The notes below the pieces were generated by a model. It was not told where the DNA came from, did no database searches, and was given only the letters and a program-made list of their open reading frames with translations. Made by a program: the position numbers and the translations under genes. A DNA stretch of 60,632 nucleotides from Allobosea sp. ASV33 (GTDB lineage Bacteria > Pseudomonadota > Alphaproteobacteria > Rhizobiales > Beijerinckiaceae): NCBI RefSeq assembly GCF_016428755.1, contig NZ_JAELTI010000023.1:1-60632 (forward strand). Direction: 5' to 3'. Below, in pieces: positions 44,699-54,192 of this stretch. The stretch's first letter is position 1, and each line of letters begins with the position of its first letter.

Positions 44699-44746
44699 GA
44701 CCAGGAGCCGCCATCCTGGTCGGCGCGGAAGCCGTCATGTATTATA
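44699..44746 (-). promoter_or_regulatory. Putative promoter and leader hairpin of the XRE-metK unit
   Basis: A perfect -10 TATAAT reads on the minus strand at 44741-44746; the -35 is weak (TTTCGG-like). About 20 bp downstream an 8-bp inverted repeat, GACCAGGA/TCCTGGTC with a seven-base loop (44699-44721), would fold in the 5' UTR, 30 bp before the start codon. Confidence 0.45.
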
Positions 44747-44785
44747 GGCTTGGCAGGTGGTCTACCGAAAAAGTTCCACTTGGGA

Positions 44786-46381
44786 TTATTTCCGGCCCTG
44801 AAAACGGGAAAATGCCAGAAAAACGAGCAGAAGCCCCGCAAACAGGCTGTCCCCCCAGCGGGCGTAGAGCGTGAGCGGACCGCTGCGGGGCAGCCCCGAA
44901 TCCAGCACGCCTTCGACGCCGAGCGGCAGGCTTGCCACGACCCGCCCATAGGCATCGACCACCGCGGAAATCCCGGTATTGGCGACGCGCACCAGCGGCA
45001 AGCCCTCTTCGATGCTGCGCAACCTCGCCTGCGCGAAATGCTGATGGGGGCCGCTGGTCTGGCCGAACCAGCCGTCATTGGTCAGGTTCAGGAAGAAGCC
45101 CGCACGCGGGCCGCGCGGCGCGACATCGCCGGGGAAGACCACCTCGTAACAGATCAGCGGCGCGGCCGTCGGCAGGCCCTTGATCGCGAGCGGCGCACGG
45201 GTGCCGCCGGCAGAAAAGCCGCCGGGGATCGAGACGAACTGGGAGAGGCCGACGCCGCGGATCAGCGTGTCCAGGAAGGGCGGCAGATATTCGCCGAAGG
45301 GGACGAGATGGACCTTGTCGTAGCTGGCGACGATGACGCCCTCGTCATTGACCACCTGGATCGCGTTGTAGATCGGCGGCCGGCTTTCGCCCGGCAGCAT
45401 CTCGCCGGCCCGCGCCGCGCCGGTGATCAGCGTCACGTCGGGCGGGAGCGCCGCTCCGATGCGCGATAAGGCGCCGGGCGTGCGGCCGAGCAGGAAGGGA
45501 AAGGCCGATTCCGGCCAGATCAGATGCGTGATGCCTTGCAGGCCCGGCGTGGTCGGGCTGGTCGCCCGGTCGCTCAGCGCCAGGTAGTTGTTGAGGATCG
45601 CCTCGCCGTTGCGGCCGTTGAACTTCGCACCCTGCGGCAGGTTGGGCTGCATCAGCCTGAGCTTCACTCCGGCGACGAGCGGCGCGGGCGCGGCCGGCAC
45701 GCGCCAATATCCGAAGGCAAAGAAGCCCGCCAATGTCACCAGAGCCAGGAGCGGCGCCAGGCGGCGCCCCGCCGGTGTCTGCGCCGTTCCGAGCACGGCC
45801 GGCGCCGCGCCGATCGCGACGGCAAAGAGCGTCAGCCCGTAGAGCCCGACGAGAGAGGCGGCCTGAGCGAGATGGATCTCGCCCGTTAGCACCATGCCGT
45901 AGATGTTCCAGGGAAAGCCGGTCAGGACATGGCCGCGCAACCATTCGCTGATCGCCAGCATCGCGGCGAGCATGAGGATGCGCCCGGCCCCCTGCGGCCA
46001 GGCCAGCCGCGCCAGGCCGAAAGCGCCGGCCTGAAAGACGGCGAGGAAGGCCGGCAGCGCGACGACACCCAGCGGCATCGCCCAGGCGAACTTATCGGCT
46101 TCGACGAGAAAAGCCGCGCCCAGCCACCACAGACCGGCGAGGAAGAAGCCGAAGCCCCACCACCAGCCGACCGCGAAACCGGCGCGGAAGCGGCGCCAGG
46201 CGCTGGTGCCGACGGCGCCGTCGATCAGCCAGACCGCGACGGTCATCGGCACGATGATAACAGGCCAGAGATCGAGCGGCGGCAGGGCGAGCGCCCCGCT
46301 CGCGCCGGCGACGAGCGCGATCAGGCGCTTCCGCCACCCCCAGCCCAGGATGACGGCCTCCGCGACCCCCGCGAGCCCCAT
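44786..46381 (-). CDS. lnt: Apolipoprotein N-acyltransferase
   Basis: 531 residues, an inner-membrane protein with about six N-terminal helices and a C-terminal anchor. The periplasmic nitrilase-like domain carries the triad: HLIWPESAFPFLL (Glu), YDKVHLVPFGEYLP (Lys) and APLICYEVVFPGD (Cys). It adds the third acyl chain to lipoproteins. ATG 46381 shares one base with the corC stop (TGATG), and the in-frame TTG just before it is less likely. CorC and Lnt are neighbours in many bacteria. Confidence 0.95.
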   Translation of the reverse strand: MGLAGVAEAVILGWGWRKRLIALVAGASGALALPPLDLWPVIIVPMTVAVWLIDGAVGTSAWRRFRAGFAVGWWWGFGFFLAGLWWLGAAFLVEADKFAWAMPLGVVALPAFLAVFQAGAFGLARLAWPQGAGRILMLAAMLAISEWLRGHVLTGFPWNIYGMVLTGEIHLAQAASLVGLYGLTLFAVAIGAAPAVLGTAQTPAGRRLAPLLALVTLAGFFAFGYWRVPAAPAPLVAGVKLRLMQPNLPQGAKFNGRNGEAILNNYLALSDRATSPTTPGLQGITHLIWPESAFPFLLGRTPGALSRIGAALPPDVTLITGAARAGEMLPGESRPPIYNAIQVVNDEGVIVASYDKVHLVPFGEYLPPFLDTLIRGVGLSQFVSIPGGFSAGGTRAPLAIKGLPTAAPLICYEVVFPGDVAPRGPRAGFFLNLTNDGWFGQTSGPHQHFAQARLRSIEEGLPLVRVANTGISAVVDAYGRVVASLPLGVEGVLDSGLPRSGPLTLYARWGDSLFAGLLLVFLAFSRFQGRK

Positions 46382-47370
46382 CAACCCGACTCCATCGCCG
46401 GTTCGTCGGTCGCGGGTTCGCTATGGCAGTGGATGGTCAGGCGCTTCACGCGGCGCTGGTCCGAATCGAGGATCTCGAAGCTGAGCCCGTCCGGGCCTCT
46501 CACCGTTTCTCCAAGAGCCGGAACGCGCCCTGCGAGCGTCACGATCAATCCGCCGAGCGTATCGATATCGTCGGCGATCTCGTTTCCGGAGAGATCGACG
46601 CCGGTCGCGGCCTTGAGCTCGGCCAGCGTCGCGCGGGCATCGGCCGTGAATCGATTCTCACCGGCGGGGACGATCGGCGTCTCCTCGAGATCATGCTCGT
46701 CCTCGATATCGCCGACGACGATCTCGATCAGGTCCTCGATCGAGACAAGACCGTCGGTCCCGCCATATTCGTCGATGACCAACGCGATATGGGTGCGGGT
46801 CGACTGCATGCGCACGAGCAGGTCGACCGCCGGCATCGAGGGCGGGACGTAGAGGACGGGGCGCAAGAGCTTGGTTTCGGACAGGCGGGTCGTGAGATCG
46901 ACATCCGAAAGCGTATGCGGAACCGCGAGTTTGCCATTCTCCTCCGGCGGCCCGTTCTCTCCGGGCCGGGCCTTCTCGGCGATGTATTCGAGGAAGTCGC
47001 GGATATGGACCATGCCGCGGGGATCATCGAGCGTGTCGTCGAAGACCGGCAGGCGCGAATGGCCGGCGGTGCGGAAATGCGCGAGCAGCTCGTCAAGCGT
47101 CGCCTCGGCAGGAACGGCGACGATATCGGCGCGGGGAATCATGACATCGCCGACGCGGCGCTCGCGCAGGCTCAGCACATTGCTGAGCATCGCCCGTTCC
47201 TGGGCCGAAATATCGGCGAGCTCGCCATTCTGCTCGGCCAGGGCCTCGACGATTTCCTCGCGGGCGGTGCCGCCGCCACGCAGGCCGAGGCGGTCGAGAA
47301 ACTGGCCGAGCCAGTGGCCGAGGCCGCGGCCGGCGGTTTCGTTCTGGGATTGTCGACTGTCGTCGCTCAT
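46381..47370 (-). CDS. corC: Hemolysin/CorC family CBS-domain protein
   Basis: 329 residues, soluble and without a DUF21 membrane domain, so the short CorC/TlyC form. An N-terminal helical part carries RERRVGDVMIPRADIVAV. Two CBS motifs follow (AHFRTAGHSRLPVFDD and MQSTRTHIALVIDEYGGTDG), then LEDL-like SIEDLIEIVVGDI. The C-terminal CorC/HlyC domain (about 230-315) finishes the protein. It is implicated in magnesium and cobalt handling or nucleotide sensing. It sits 12 bp after ybeY and overlaps lnt. Confidence 0.88.
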   Translation of the reverse strand: MSDDSRQSQNETAGRGLGHWLGQFLDRLGLRGGGTAREEIVEALAEQNGELADISAQERAMLSNVLSLRERRVGDVMIPRADIVAVPAEATLDELLAHFRTAGHSRLPVFDDTLDDPRGMVHIRDFLEYIAEKARPGENGPPEENGKLAVPHTLSDVDLTTRLSETKLLRPVLYVPPSMPAVDLLVRMQSTRTHIALVIDEYGGTDGLVSIEDLIEIVVGDIEDEHDLEETPIVPAGENRFTADARATLAELKAATGVDLSGNEIADDIDTLGGLIVTLAGRVPALGETVRGPDGLSFEILDSDQRRVKRLTIHCHSEPATDEPAMESG

Positions 47371-47382
47371 GATCGTGGGGAC

Positions 47383-47955
47383 TTACGCGGAAGAAGGGCT
47401 GGGCGCCGTGACGAGATCGGCACCGGCATAGGGGTCGGCTACGCCGAGGCGGGCGAGGGCTTCGACTTCGAGCGCTTCCATGCGGCGCGCCTCGGCCTCG
47501 GTCTCGTGATCCTCGCCGAGGAGATGGAGCAGGCCATGGATCGCGAGATGGCGGAGATGGTCCGTCACGCTCTTGGATTCGGCCTCGGCCTCGCGCAGCA
47601 CCGTCTCATAGGCGATCACGATGTCGCCGAGCAGCGGGCTTTGCGCGATGCGCTCCGGCGGAGCGGCCGGGAAGGAGAGCACGTTCGTCGCCTTGTCGAA
47701 GCCGCGCCAGTCGCGGTTGACGATGCGGATGCGCTTGTCGTCGGTCAGCAGCAGGCTGAGCTCGGCGCCGGGCATGGGCTTGCGCGGGGATACCGCGATC
47801 CCCGCGTCCAGCGCCTCGTTCAGCAGAGCGCGCAGGCTCGGCAGCTTGCCGAGCTCGTGCCAGCGGCGCGATTGCGCCCTGACGTCGAGATGAATCTCGG
47901 GAGACATCGTCTCGGGTGGCGGCGCCGGGCGCCGCCCGCGAGGTCGATCGTTCAT
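47383..47955 (-). CDS. ybeY: Endoribonuclease YbeY
   Basis: 190 residues. The UPF0054 metal motif HGLLHLLGEDHE gives the three histidines, and TDDKRIRIVNRDWRGFDKATNVLSF is the upstream conserved block. It is a single-strand RNase needed for 16S 3' end maturation and 70S quality control. A Pro/Arg-rich N-terminal extension of about 15 residues may be avoided by starting at the internal Met17. The start overlaps the phoH stop by four bases. Confidence 0.93.
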   Translation of the reverse strand: MNDRPRGRRPAPPPETMSPEIHLDVRAQSRRWHELGKLPSLRALLNEALDAGIAVSPRKPMPGAELSLLLTDDKRIRIVNRDWRGFDKATNVLSFPAAPPERIAQSPLLGDIVIAYETVLREAEAESKSVTDHLRHLAIHGLLHLLGEDHETEAEARRMEALEVEALARLGVADPYAGADLVTAPSPSSA

Positions 47956-49136
47956 CGCGGCCGCTCCCGCGCCAACATCCGCTTCAGCCCTTCGCTGTCG
48001 CCCTCCCGGTTGAGATCCGGGGGCGTTTCGGGATTGCGCAAGCGCTCTTCCCGTTCCGCGCGCTCATGGCGCGCCGCGCTCTCATAGGCCATGACGATGC
48101 GTCGCACCAGTTCATGCCTAACGACGTCGCCTTCCTCGAAGCGGGCATAGCCGACGCCCTCGACATCCTTGAGCAATCTGGTGGCTTCGACCAGGCCCGA
48201 ACGCTGGCCGGGCGGCAGGTCGATCTGCGAGGGATCGCCGGTGATGATCATGCGCGAGCCCTCGCCCAGACGGGTGAGGAACATCTTCATCTGCATCGAC
48301 GTGGCGTTCTGGGCTTCGTCGAGCAGCACGACGGCGTTGGACAGCGTCCGGCCGCGCATGAAGGCGAGCGGCGCGATCTCGATCATGCCGGTCTGCAGGC
48401 CGCGCTCGACATGGCGCGCTTCCATGAAGTCGTTCAGCGCGTCGTAGATCGGGCGCAGATAGGGATCGACCTTCTCGCGCATATCGCCGGGCAGGAAGCC
48501 GAGCCGTTCGCCCGCCTCCACCGCCGGGCGCGACAGGATCATGCGCTCGACCACGCCCTGCTCGATCAGCGAGACGGCGTGCCCGACCGCGAGCCAGGTC
48601 TTGCCGGTACCGGCCGGACCCTCGGCGAGCACCAGTTCGTGGCGCTTGAGCTGGCGCAGATAGGCGTCCTGCGCGGCGTTGCGCGCCCGGACCGGACCGC
48701 GCTTGCGGGTCACGACCGCGTCGAAGGAGGTTTTTCCGGCATCCGCGGTCGGGAAGAGCGAGCGCTGGACGTTGCTTTCCTCGATCGCGCCGTCGACCTC
48801 GCCGAGCGTGACCGGTGCGCCGGCCTTGGCGCGGGCATAGAGCGTCTTCAGCACGCGCCCCGCCTGCTCGGCGGTCTCGCGGGCGCCCTTGACGGTTACG
48901 TGGTTGCCGTTGGGGCTGACCACGACGCCGAGCCGGCGCTCGAGATGGGCGAGATTCTGGTCGTACTGGCCGAAAACCAAGCTGGCGAGCCGGTTGTCGT
49001 CGAAGGAGAGCACGACCTCCGTCGCCGAAAGCCCTTCGCGGCCCGCGCTTTCGCGCACACCGCCCTCGGGGCGGGTGGGCGCCAGATCGCGCCGCGGGTT
49101 CCGGTCGGGTCTTTGCGTCGAATCAGCCTGTGCCAA
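47952..49136 (-). CDS. PhoH family ATPase (PhoH-like)
   Basis: 394 residues. A KH-like N-terminal domain is present at about 45-110. The P-loop ATPase domain has LVLAEGPAGTGKTWLAVG (Walker A), NAVVLLDEAQNATSMQMKMF (Walker B) and MIITGDPSQIDLP. It is the YbeZ-type partner of YbeY in RNA and ribosome metabolism. YbeZ-YbeY pairing is conserved, and here the two genes overlap by four bases. It lies downstream of miaB by 171 bp. Confidence 0.93.
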   Translation of the reverse strand: MAQADSTQRPDRNPRRDLAPTRPEGGVRESAGREGLSATEVVLSFDDNRLASLVFGQYDQNLAHLERRLGVVVSPNGNHVTVKGARETAEQAGRVLKTLYARAKAGAPVTLGEVDGAIEESNVQRSLFPTADAGKTSFDAVVTRKRGPVRARNAAQDAYLRQLKRHELVLAEGPAGTGKTWLAVGHAVSLIEQGVVERMILSRPAVEAGERLGFLPGDMREKVDPYLRPIYDALNDFMEARHVERGLQTGMIEIAPLAFMRGRTLSNAVVLLDEAQNATSMQMKMFLTRLGEGSRMIITGDPSQIDLPPGQRSGLVEATRLLKDVEGVGYARFEEGDVVRHELVRRIVMAYESAARHERAEREERLRNPETPPDLNREGDSEGLKRMLARERPR

Positions 49137-49307
49137 ATGCGTCGCCTCGTTTCAGGCCGGGGTGGCGGATGGTCCGTTCCCGGCGCCTGTTCCAGCCGGG
49201 CAGGAGCACCCGGCCGGGTCGTCTCGCAGCATAACCGGACGCAACGATTTCAGCCTGATGACAGGCCGGCGCCCGTCCCTGGCAAATGGGAATGAAGCCG
49301 GTCGCGC

Positions 49308-50678
49308 TCAAGCGGCCAGGCCCTTTCCATCGGTCTCGCCCGGCTCCGCCAGCCGGCCGAACAGGGAATTCGTGCTCGTCTTCTCGATCACCACCCGCAC
49401 GATGTCGCCGATCTGATTCGCCTCGCTCTCGATCTGCACAGCCTGCAGATAGGGCGACTTGCCGGCAAGCTGTCCGGGATAGCGTCCCGCTCTTTCCAGG
49501 AGGACATCCACCGTCCGTCCGACCATGGCCCGGTTGAAGGACTGCCGGTGATGCTCGATGCGCTCCTGCAAACGATAGAGCCGCTCGTTCATCAGCTCGC
49601 GCGGAATCTGCGCGTCGAGATCGGCTGCCGGCGTGCCCGGGCGCGGCGAATAGTTGAAGGAATAGCTGGAGGCGAAGCCGATCTCATCGACGAGGCGGAT
49701 CGTGTCCTCGAAATCGGCATCGGTCTCGCCGGGGAAGCCGACGATGAAATCCGAGGAGAGCGCGATATCGGGCCGGGCACTCCGGATGCGATCGATCAGG
49801 CGGCGGTACTCGTCGCCGGTATGCTTGCGGTTCATCGCCGCGAGGATGCGGTCCGAACCCGCCTGCACCGGCAGATGCAGAAAGGGCATGACCTGCGGCA
49901 GATCGCGATGGGCGGCGATGAGATCGTCGTCCATATCGCGAGGGTGGCTGGTGGTGTAGCGGATGCGGGCGATCCCCGGCACCGCGGCGACGCGATGCAT
50001 CAGGCGCGCCAGGCTCCAGACGGCGCCGTCCGGCCCCTCGCCATGATAGGCGTTGACGTTCTGGCCGATCAGGGTGACGTCGCGCACGCCGGCCTCGGCC
50101 AGGCGCTCGACCTCGGCCATGATCTGCGCGACCGGGCGCGAGAACTCGGCGCCACGCGTATAGGGCACGACGCAGAAGGCGCAGAACTTGTCGCAACCTT
50201 CCTGCACGGTGACGAAGGCGGAGACGCCGCGGGCCAGAATCGCCTGACGCTTCGGTGCCGGCAGGAAGCCGAACTTGTCCTCGACCGGCAGGTCGGTGTC
50301 GACGACGCGGCGCTTGCCGGCCTCGGCCAGCAACTCGGGCAGTCGGTGATAGGCCTGCGGCCCGACCACGAGATCGACGGCGGGCTGGCGGCGCTGGATC
50401 TCGCCGCCCTCGGCCTGGGCGACGCAGCCGGCGACGACGATCTTCGTCTCCTGGCCTTCGGCGCCTTGCGCCTTTTTGATGTCGCGGAGCTTGCCGAGCT
50501 CGGTATAGACCTTCTGCACCGCGCGATCGCGGATATGGCAGGTGTTCAGCAGAATGAGGTCCGCGCCCTCCGGCGTAGCCGTCTCCTCATAGCCCTGATG
50601 GCTCAGGATGTCGGCCATGCGCTGCCCGTCATAGACGTTCATCTGGCAGCCGAAGGACTTGATATGGACTTTCTTCAT
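49308..50678 (-). CDS. miaB: tRNA-2-methylthio-N6-dimethylallyladenosine synthase
   Basis: 456 residues. The UPF0004 domain begins [17 protein letters not shown] with Cys11 as a first 4Fe-4S ligand; [13 protein letters not shown] and [11 protein letters not shown] carry the other two. The radical SAM motif is [15 protein letters not shown], and a C-terminal TRAM domain spans about 385-445. It thiomethylates i6A37 in tRNAs reading U-starting codons. ATG 50678 (MKKVHIKSF) fits the family; the frame is open further up with Arg-rich shadow sequence. Confidence 0.95.
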   Translation of the reverse strand: MKKVHIKSFGCQMNVYDGQRMADILSHQGYEETATPEGADLILLNTCHIRDRAVQKVYTELGKLRDIKKAQGAEGQETKIVVAGCVAQAEGGEIQRRQPAVDLVVGPQAYHRLPELLAEAGKRRVVDTDLPVEDKFGFLPAPKRQAILARGVSAFVTVQEGCDKFCAFCVVPYTRGAEFSRPVAQIMAEVERLAEAGVRDVTLIGQNVNAYHGEGPDGAVWSLARLMHRVAAVPGIARIRYTTSHPRDMDDDLIAAHRDLPQVMPFLHLPVQAGSDRILAAMNRKHTGDEYRRLIDRIRSARPDIALSSDFIVGFPGETDADFEDTIRLVDEIGFASSYSFNYSPRPGTPAADLDAQIPRELMNERLYRLQERIEHHRQSFNRAMVGRTVDVLLERAGRYPGQLAGKSPYLQAVQIESEANQIGDIVRVVIEKTSTNSLFGRLAEPGETDGKGLAA

Positions 50679-50784
50679 CGGTGCGGATCGGGTCTCCAAA
50701 ACGCATCCTTTACTGCGGATCGGGCGCCTTGGGAACGGCCGCGCGGCGCAGTTCGACGGCAAGCAAGCCGCGGACCAACCGGCG

Positions 50785-51585
50785 TCAGGCGTCGAGCCGG
50801 CCGGTGACGGCCTGCTGGCGCGCCTTGCGGACCGCGGCTTCGGCAAGCCGCGTCGCTTCCTTGCGCGAGGTCGCACGCCCCATCACGATCGGCTCACCCC
50901 AGACCAGCTCGGCATCGATCGCGCCGCATTCCAGCACATGCCTGAGATGCGGCCAGAGCTCGGTGTCGCCATACCAGGCAAGGGCCGCGCGGCCGATGCG
51001 CCCGCCCGGCAGGCCCTGCCAGCCGGTATAGGTGAGGGTCAGCGGATAGACCGTCACATCCGCCGAGGCGTCGCCCATCGCCTGATGCGCCGCGCCGAGC
51101 AGGGAGGAGCGGAAGGGCAGGATCCGCGTGCCGTCGCCGGTCGTGCCCTCGGCGAAGAGCACGACCTCCTCGCCATTGGCGATGCGCGCGCCCATCGTGG
51201 CGGCCATGCCTGCGGTCGCGCTGCGGCGCTGCCGGTCGATGTAGAGCGTGCGCTGGAGATTGGCGAGGAAGCCGACGACCGGCCATTCCCCCACCTCGCT
51301 CTTGGCGACGAAAGCCACCTCGCGCTCAGCACCGATGACGCCGATATCGAGCCAGGAGACATGGTTGGCGACGATCAGCGCCCCGGTCCCGGCCGGCGGC
51401 GGCGTGCCCCGCACCTGCCGCCGGACGCCGAGACACCAGCAGGTCAGGCGATGGAAGCGCAGCGGCAGGGCACCCCGGCGCGACGGCATGACCCGCATGA
51501 CGACGAGCTGGGCGAGGACCAGCCCGAGCGTGCCGGTGCACAGCATCACCAGACGGGCAAGCGCACCGAAGCGGAGTCCGTTCAT
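50785..51585 (-). CDS. plsC: 1-acyl-sn-glycerol-3-phosphate acyltransferase
   Basis: 266 residues. One N-terminal membrane helix (about 8-30) precedes the PlsC domain with the HX4D motif [27 protein letters not shown] takes the place of the usual FPEGTR block. It makes phosphatidate from lysophosphatidate at the inner membrane; an ornithine-lipid acyltransferase (OlsA-like) role is an alternative. It is adjacent to miaB and rimI, an order common in Rhizobiales. The start at 51585 is supported by homology more than by its weak ribosome-binding site. Confidence 0.85.
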   Translation of the reverse strand: MNGLRFGALARLVMLCTGTLGLVLAQLVVMRVMPSRRGALPLRFHRLTCWCLGVRRQVRGTPPPAGTGALIVANHVSWLDIGVIGAEREVAFVAKSEVGEWPVVGFLANLQRTLYIDRQRRSATAGMAATMGARIANGEEVVLFAEGTTGDGTRILPFRSSLLGAAHQAMGDASADVTVYPLTLTYTGWQGLPGGRIGRAALAWYGDTELWPHLRHVLECGAIDAELVWGEPIVMGRATSRKEATRLAEAAVRKARQQAVTGRLDA

Positions 51586-51666
51586 GCTGAGGCGGGTTCG
51601 GTCATCGGCGAAAGGGCGGTCTCGTTGGGAATCTGCTGCCGTCAATGGCGCGATTGCGCCGGCTTG

Positions 51667-52164
51667 TCACGCGAGATCGAGCCGCATCGCGATCGCCGTG
51701 GCGCGGCTACCGTCCGGCTTGGGATAGTAGCCCTTGCGCCGGCCGACCTCGCGGAAGCCGAAATGACGGTAGAGCCGCTCGGCCGGGAGATTGCCCTCCT
51801 CGACTTCGAGGAAAACGTGGTTCGCCCCCTCCTCGGCCAGCCGCGCGAGATGCGCTGCCAGCAGCGCGCGGCCGAAACCGTCGCGGCGGCGGGCAGGCGC
51901 GACGACGATGCTCAGGATCTCCGCCTCGTCGGCAGCCTTGCGGGAGATGACAAAACCCTCGGGACGGCTGTGGCCGCCGCTGAAGACGCCATCGCCCACG
52001 ACCGCCGAATCGGCGATCAGCGCCGCGCATTCGGCCGGCTCCCAGCCGCGGGCGAAGCCGCCCTGATGGTGCAGCGTCGCGACCTGCAAGGCGTGGCCGG
52101 CATCGAGCCGCATCGTCCGCGGCGGCGGCGAATCAGGGTGAAGCAATCGGCGCAACCAATCCAT
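51667..52164 (-). CDS. rimI: GNAT family ribosomal-protein/N-alpha acetyltransferase RimI
   Basis: 165 residues. The GNAT core is clear: EILSIVVAPARRRDGFGRALLAAHL contains the acetyl-CoA loop (RRRDGFG), then FLEVEEGNLPAERLYRHFGF and GRRKGYYPKPDG. In E. coli RimI acetylates ribosomal protein S18. It sits 53 bp after tsaB, the usual tsaB-rimI pair. ATG 52164 was chosen because upstream sequence is unconserved. Confidence 0.9.
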   Translation of the reverse strand: MDWLRRLLHPDSPPPRTMRLDAGHALQVATLHHQGGFARGWEPAECAALIADSAVVGDGVFSGGHSRPEGFVISRKAADEAEILSIVVAPARRRDGFGRALLAAHLARLAEEGANHVFLEVEEGNLPAERLYRHFGFREVGRRKGYYPKPDGSRATAIAMRLDLA

Positions 52165-52217
52165 GCCGCCTGTTCGCACAGATTGACGCAGCGGCAACCA
52201 CCATTTGGGGGATAGGC

Positions 52218-52904
52218 TCACCGGCGCGGCAGGCGGGCTTTGTCCTGCGGCGTCGTCTCGGGCGCCTTCAGGTAGAGCGGCCGGGGCGGCGCGGTTTCCG
52301 GATCGGCGATGAAGCCGAGCCGGGCGACCCAGGCGATATCGGGCGCCTTGGCATCGTCGATCACCAGCGCATCGAGGCCGATCGCCCAAGCCTCGTTGGC
52401 AACGGCGAGCGCCGAGGACCCGACGAGACTGACGGGACCTGCGCCGATGGCGCGGGCCGCATCGCGATAGCTGACCTGCCGGAGCGAGACCAGCGGCTTG
52501 CCCTCGCCCGTCAGGGCCTGGAACCAGACCTGGCCGTGCTTGGCATCGAGCGCGGCGGCGATGACACGGCCCGATTCGCGCCCGATCAGGGGCGCGGCGC
52601 AGGCCGCGACCGTGGTGACGCCGACGGCCGGGATACCGGCCGCGAAGGCGATGGCACGCGCCGCGCTGACGCCGACGCGCAGGCCGGTATAGCTGCCGGG
52701 GCCGACGGTGACGGCGACGCGCGAGAGCGAGCCGAAGCCGCCCTCGATATCCTTCATGACGCGCTCGACAAGCGGCATCAGCGCCTCGGCATGGCCGCGA
52801 TCCATCGCGACCTGCTCGATCGCCAGGGGCTTCACCATGTCGGCCGTATCCAGCACACAGGCCGAGCAGGCGCCGAGCGCGGTATCGATCGCGAGAATGC
52901 GCAT
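52218..52904 (-). CDS. tsaB: tRNA threonylcarbamoyladenosine biosynthesis protein TsaB
   Basis: 228 residues. The ASKHA fold begins MRILAIDTALGACSACVLD. DRGHAEALMPLVERVMKD and VTVGPGSYTGLRVGVSAARA are TsaB signatures. It lacks the metal-binding histidines of TsaD, as expected for the partner subunit of t6A37 synthesis. It is followed by rimI and preceded by nfuA on the same strand. Confidence 0.94.
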   Translation of the reverse strand: MRILAIDTALGACSACVLDTADMVKPLAIEQVAMDRGHAEALMPLVERVMKDIEGGFGSLSRVAVTVGPGSYTGLRVGVSAARAIAFAAGIPAVGVTTVAACAAPLIGRESGRVIAAALDAKHGQVWFQALTGEGKPLVSLRQVSYRDAARAIGAGPVSLVGSSALAVANEAWAIGLDALVIDDAKAPDIAWVARLGFIADPETAPPRPLYLKAPETTPQDKARLPRR

Positions 52905-52961
52905 CAGGATGTCATTCCGCGAAAGGCCCGGCTCATCGTCACAAAAATTCCCGCAACTCTC

Positions 52962-53522
52962 TCAGACGGCTTCGACTTCGCGCACATCCGGCAGGAAGTG
53001 GCGCAGCAGGTTCTGGATGCCGTGCTTCAGCGTCGCGGTCGAGGAGGGGCAACCCGAGCAGGAGCCCTTCATCGCCAGATAGACCGTGCCGTCGCGATAG
53101 CCGCGGAAGGTGATGTCGCCGCCGTCTCCGGCCACCGCCGGGCGGATGCGGGTCTCGAGCAGGTCCTTGATCGTCTCGACGGTCTCAGCATCCGCGGGAT
53201 CGAAGAACTCGCCCTCCTCGATCACGTCGGCGGCCGAGCCGGCCGCCAGGACCGGGGCGCCCGACATGAAATGCTCCATGATCGCGCCGAGGATCGCGGG
53301 CTTCAGATGCGGCCATTCGCCGTCCGACTTGGTGACGGTGATGAAATCGGAGCCGAGGAAGACGCCGGAAACGCCGGAGACGCCGAACAGGCGCTGCGCC
53401 AGCGGCGAGCGCTCGGCATCGCCGACATCGCGCAGGTCGAGCGTGCCGTCGGGCATGACGGCGCGGCCGGGAAGAAACTTCAGGGTCGCCGGATTCGGCG
53501 TGGCTTCGGTCTGGATGAACAT
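52962..53522 (-). CDS. NifU-family Fe-S scaffold/carrier protein (Nfu type)
   Basis: 186 residues. The N-terminal Nfu_N domain (about 1-85) has MFIQTEATPNPATLKFLPGR. The C-terminal NifU domain (about 105-180) has RPAVAGDGGDITFRGYRDG and the cluster ligands in MKGSCSGCPSSTATLKHGI. It delivers 4Fe-4S clusters to client proteins; MiaB in this window is a plausible client, by inference. GGAGG precedes ATG 53522. Confidence 0.93.
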   Translation of the reverse strand: MFIQTEATPNPATLKFLPGRAVMPDGTLDLRDVGDAERSPLAQRLFGVSGVSGVFLGSDFITVTKSDGEWPHLKPAILGAIMEHFMSGAPVLAAGSAADVIEEGEFFDPADAETVETIKDLLETRIRPAVAGDGGDITFRGYRDGTVYLAMKGSCSGCPSSTATLKHGIQNLLRHFLPDVREVEAV

Positions 53523-53625
53523 GGACTTGCCTCCGGTACCGGCGATTCAAGGTCGCCGTTCCTGGCTCCGATATAGGCCGCCGGCTGGAATCATTCCAGC
53601 GGCATGGGATCGCAGACCGCCGCCT

Positions 53626-54120
53626 TCAGGCGAGGGCGTCGATCTCCTCGTCCTCCAGATGGCCCGGCACGATGGCGACGGGGATCGGGAAGCTCGCCGA
53701 GGACTTGCCCGCGAGCGCGCTGACGAGCGGGCCGGGGCCCTTGCTGCTCGTACCGGCCGCGAGCACGAGCAGCGAGATGTCCTCGTCCTCCTCGATCAGC
53801 TTGACGAGTTCGTCCGCCTTGTTGCCGACGCGGACGACCTTCTCCGGTTCAAGCCCGGCCAAGGTCCGCACCGCTGCAGCCGCCGCATCGAGGCGCTTCT
53901 CGGCCTCGGCCTCGGCCTCCGCCTGCATCACTTCGCCGACGCCGAGCCAGGTTTCGTGCTCGGGCGGGGTGGCGACGCCGAGCAGGACGATGGAGGCGCC
54001 GACGCGGGCGCAGCGGCGCGCGGCGAAGCGAATCGCCTTGGCGCATTCCTCGCTGCCGTCGACCACGGCGAGGAATTTCGGGCGATGGCCTGTCTCGTAG
54101 GAGCGCCGTCTCTTGACCAT
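53626..54120 (-). CDS. Universal stress protein (UspA family)
   Basis: 164 residues, one Usp domain. KFLAVVDGSEECAKAIRFAARR begins the fold with VDGS, and LLVLAAGTSSKGPGPLVSALAG occupies the place of the ATP-binding GxxG(x9)GS loop. The glycine pattern there is imperfect, so nucleotide binding is uncertain. Its position between trpS and the Nfu gene is typical for Rhizobiales from memory. Confidence 0.87.
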   Translation of the reverse strand: MVKRRRSYETGHRPKFLAVVDGSEECAKAIRFAARRCARVGASIVLLGVATPPEHETWLGVGEVMQAEAEAEAEKRLDAAAAAVRTLAGLEPEKVVRVGNKADELVKLIEEDEDISLLVLAAGTSSKGPGPLVSALAGKSSASFPIPVAIVPGHLEDEEIDALA

Positions 54121-54192
54121 GAATTGTCCTGCCGCGCTTCAGGGACGGGCATGGTGGCCTGCGCCGGCATCCCGGCGCAAGTCCACCCAACG

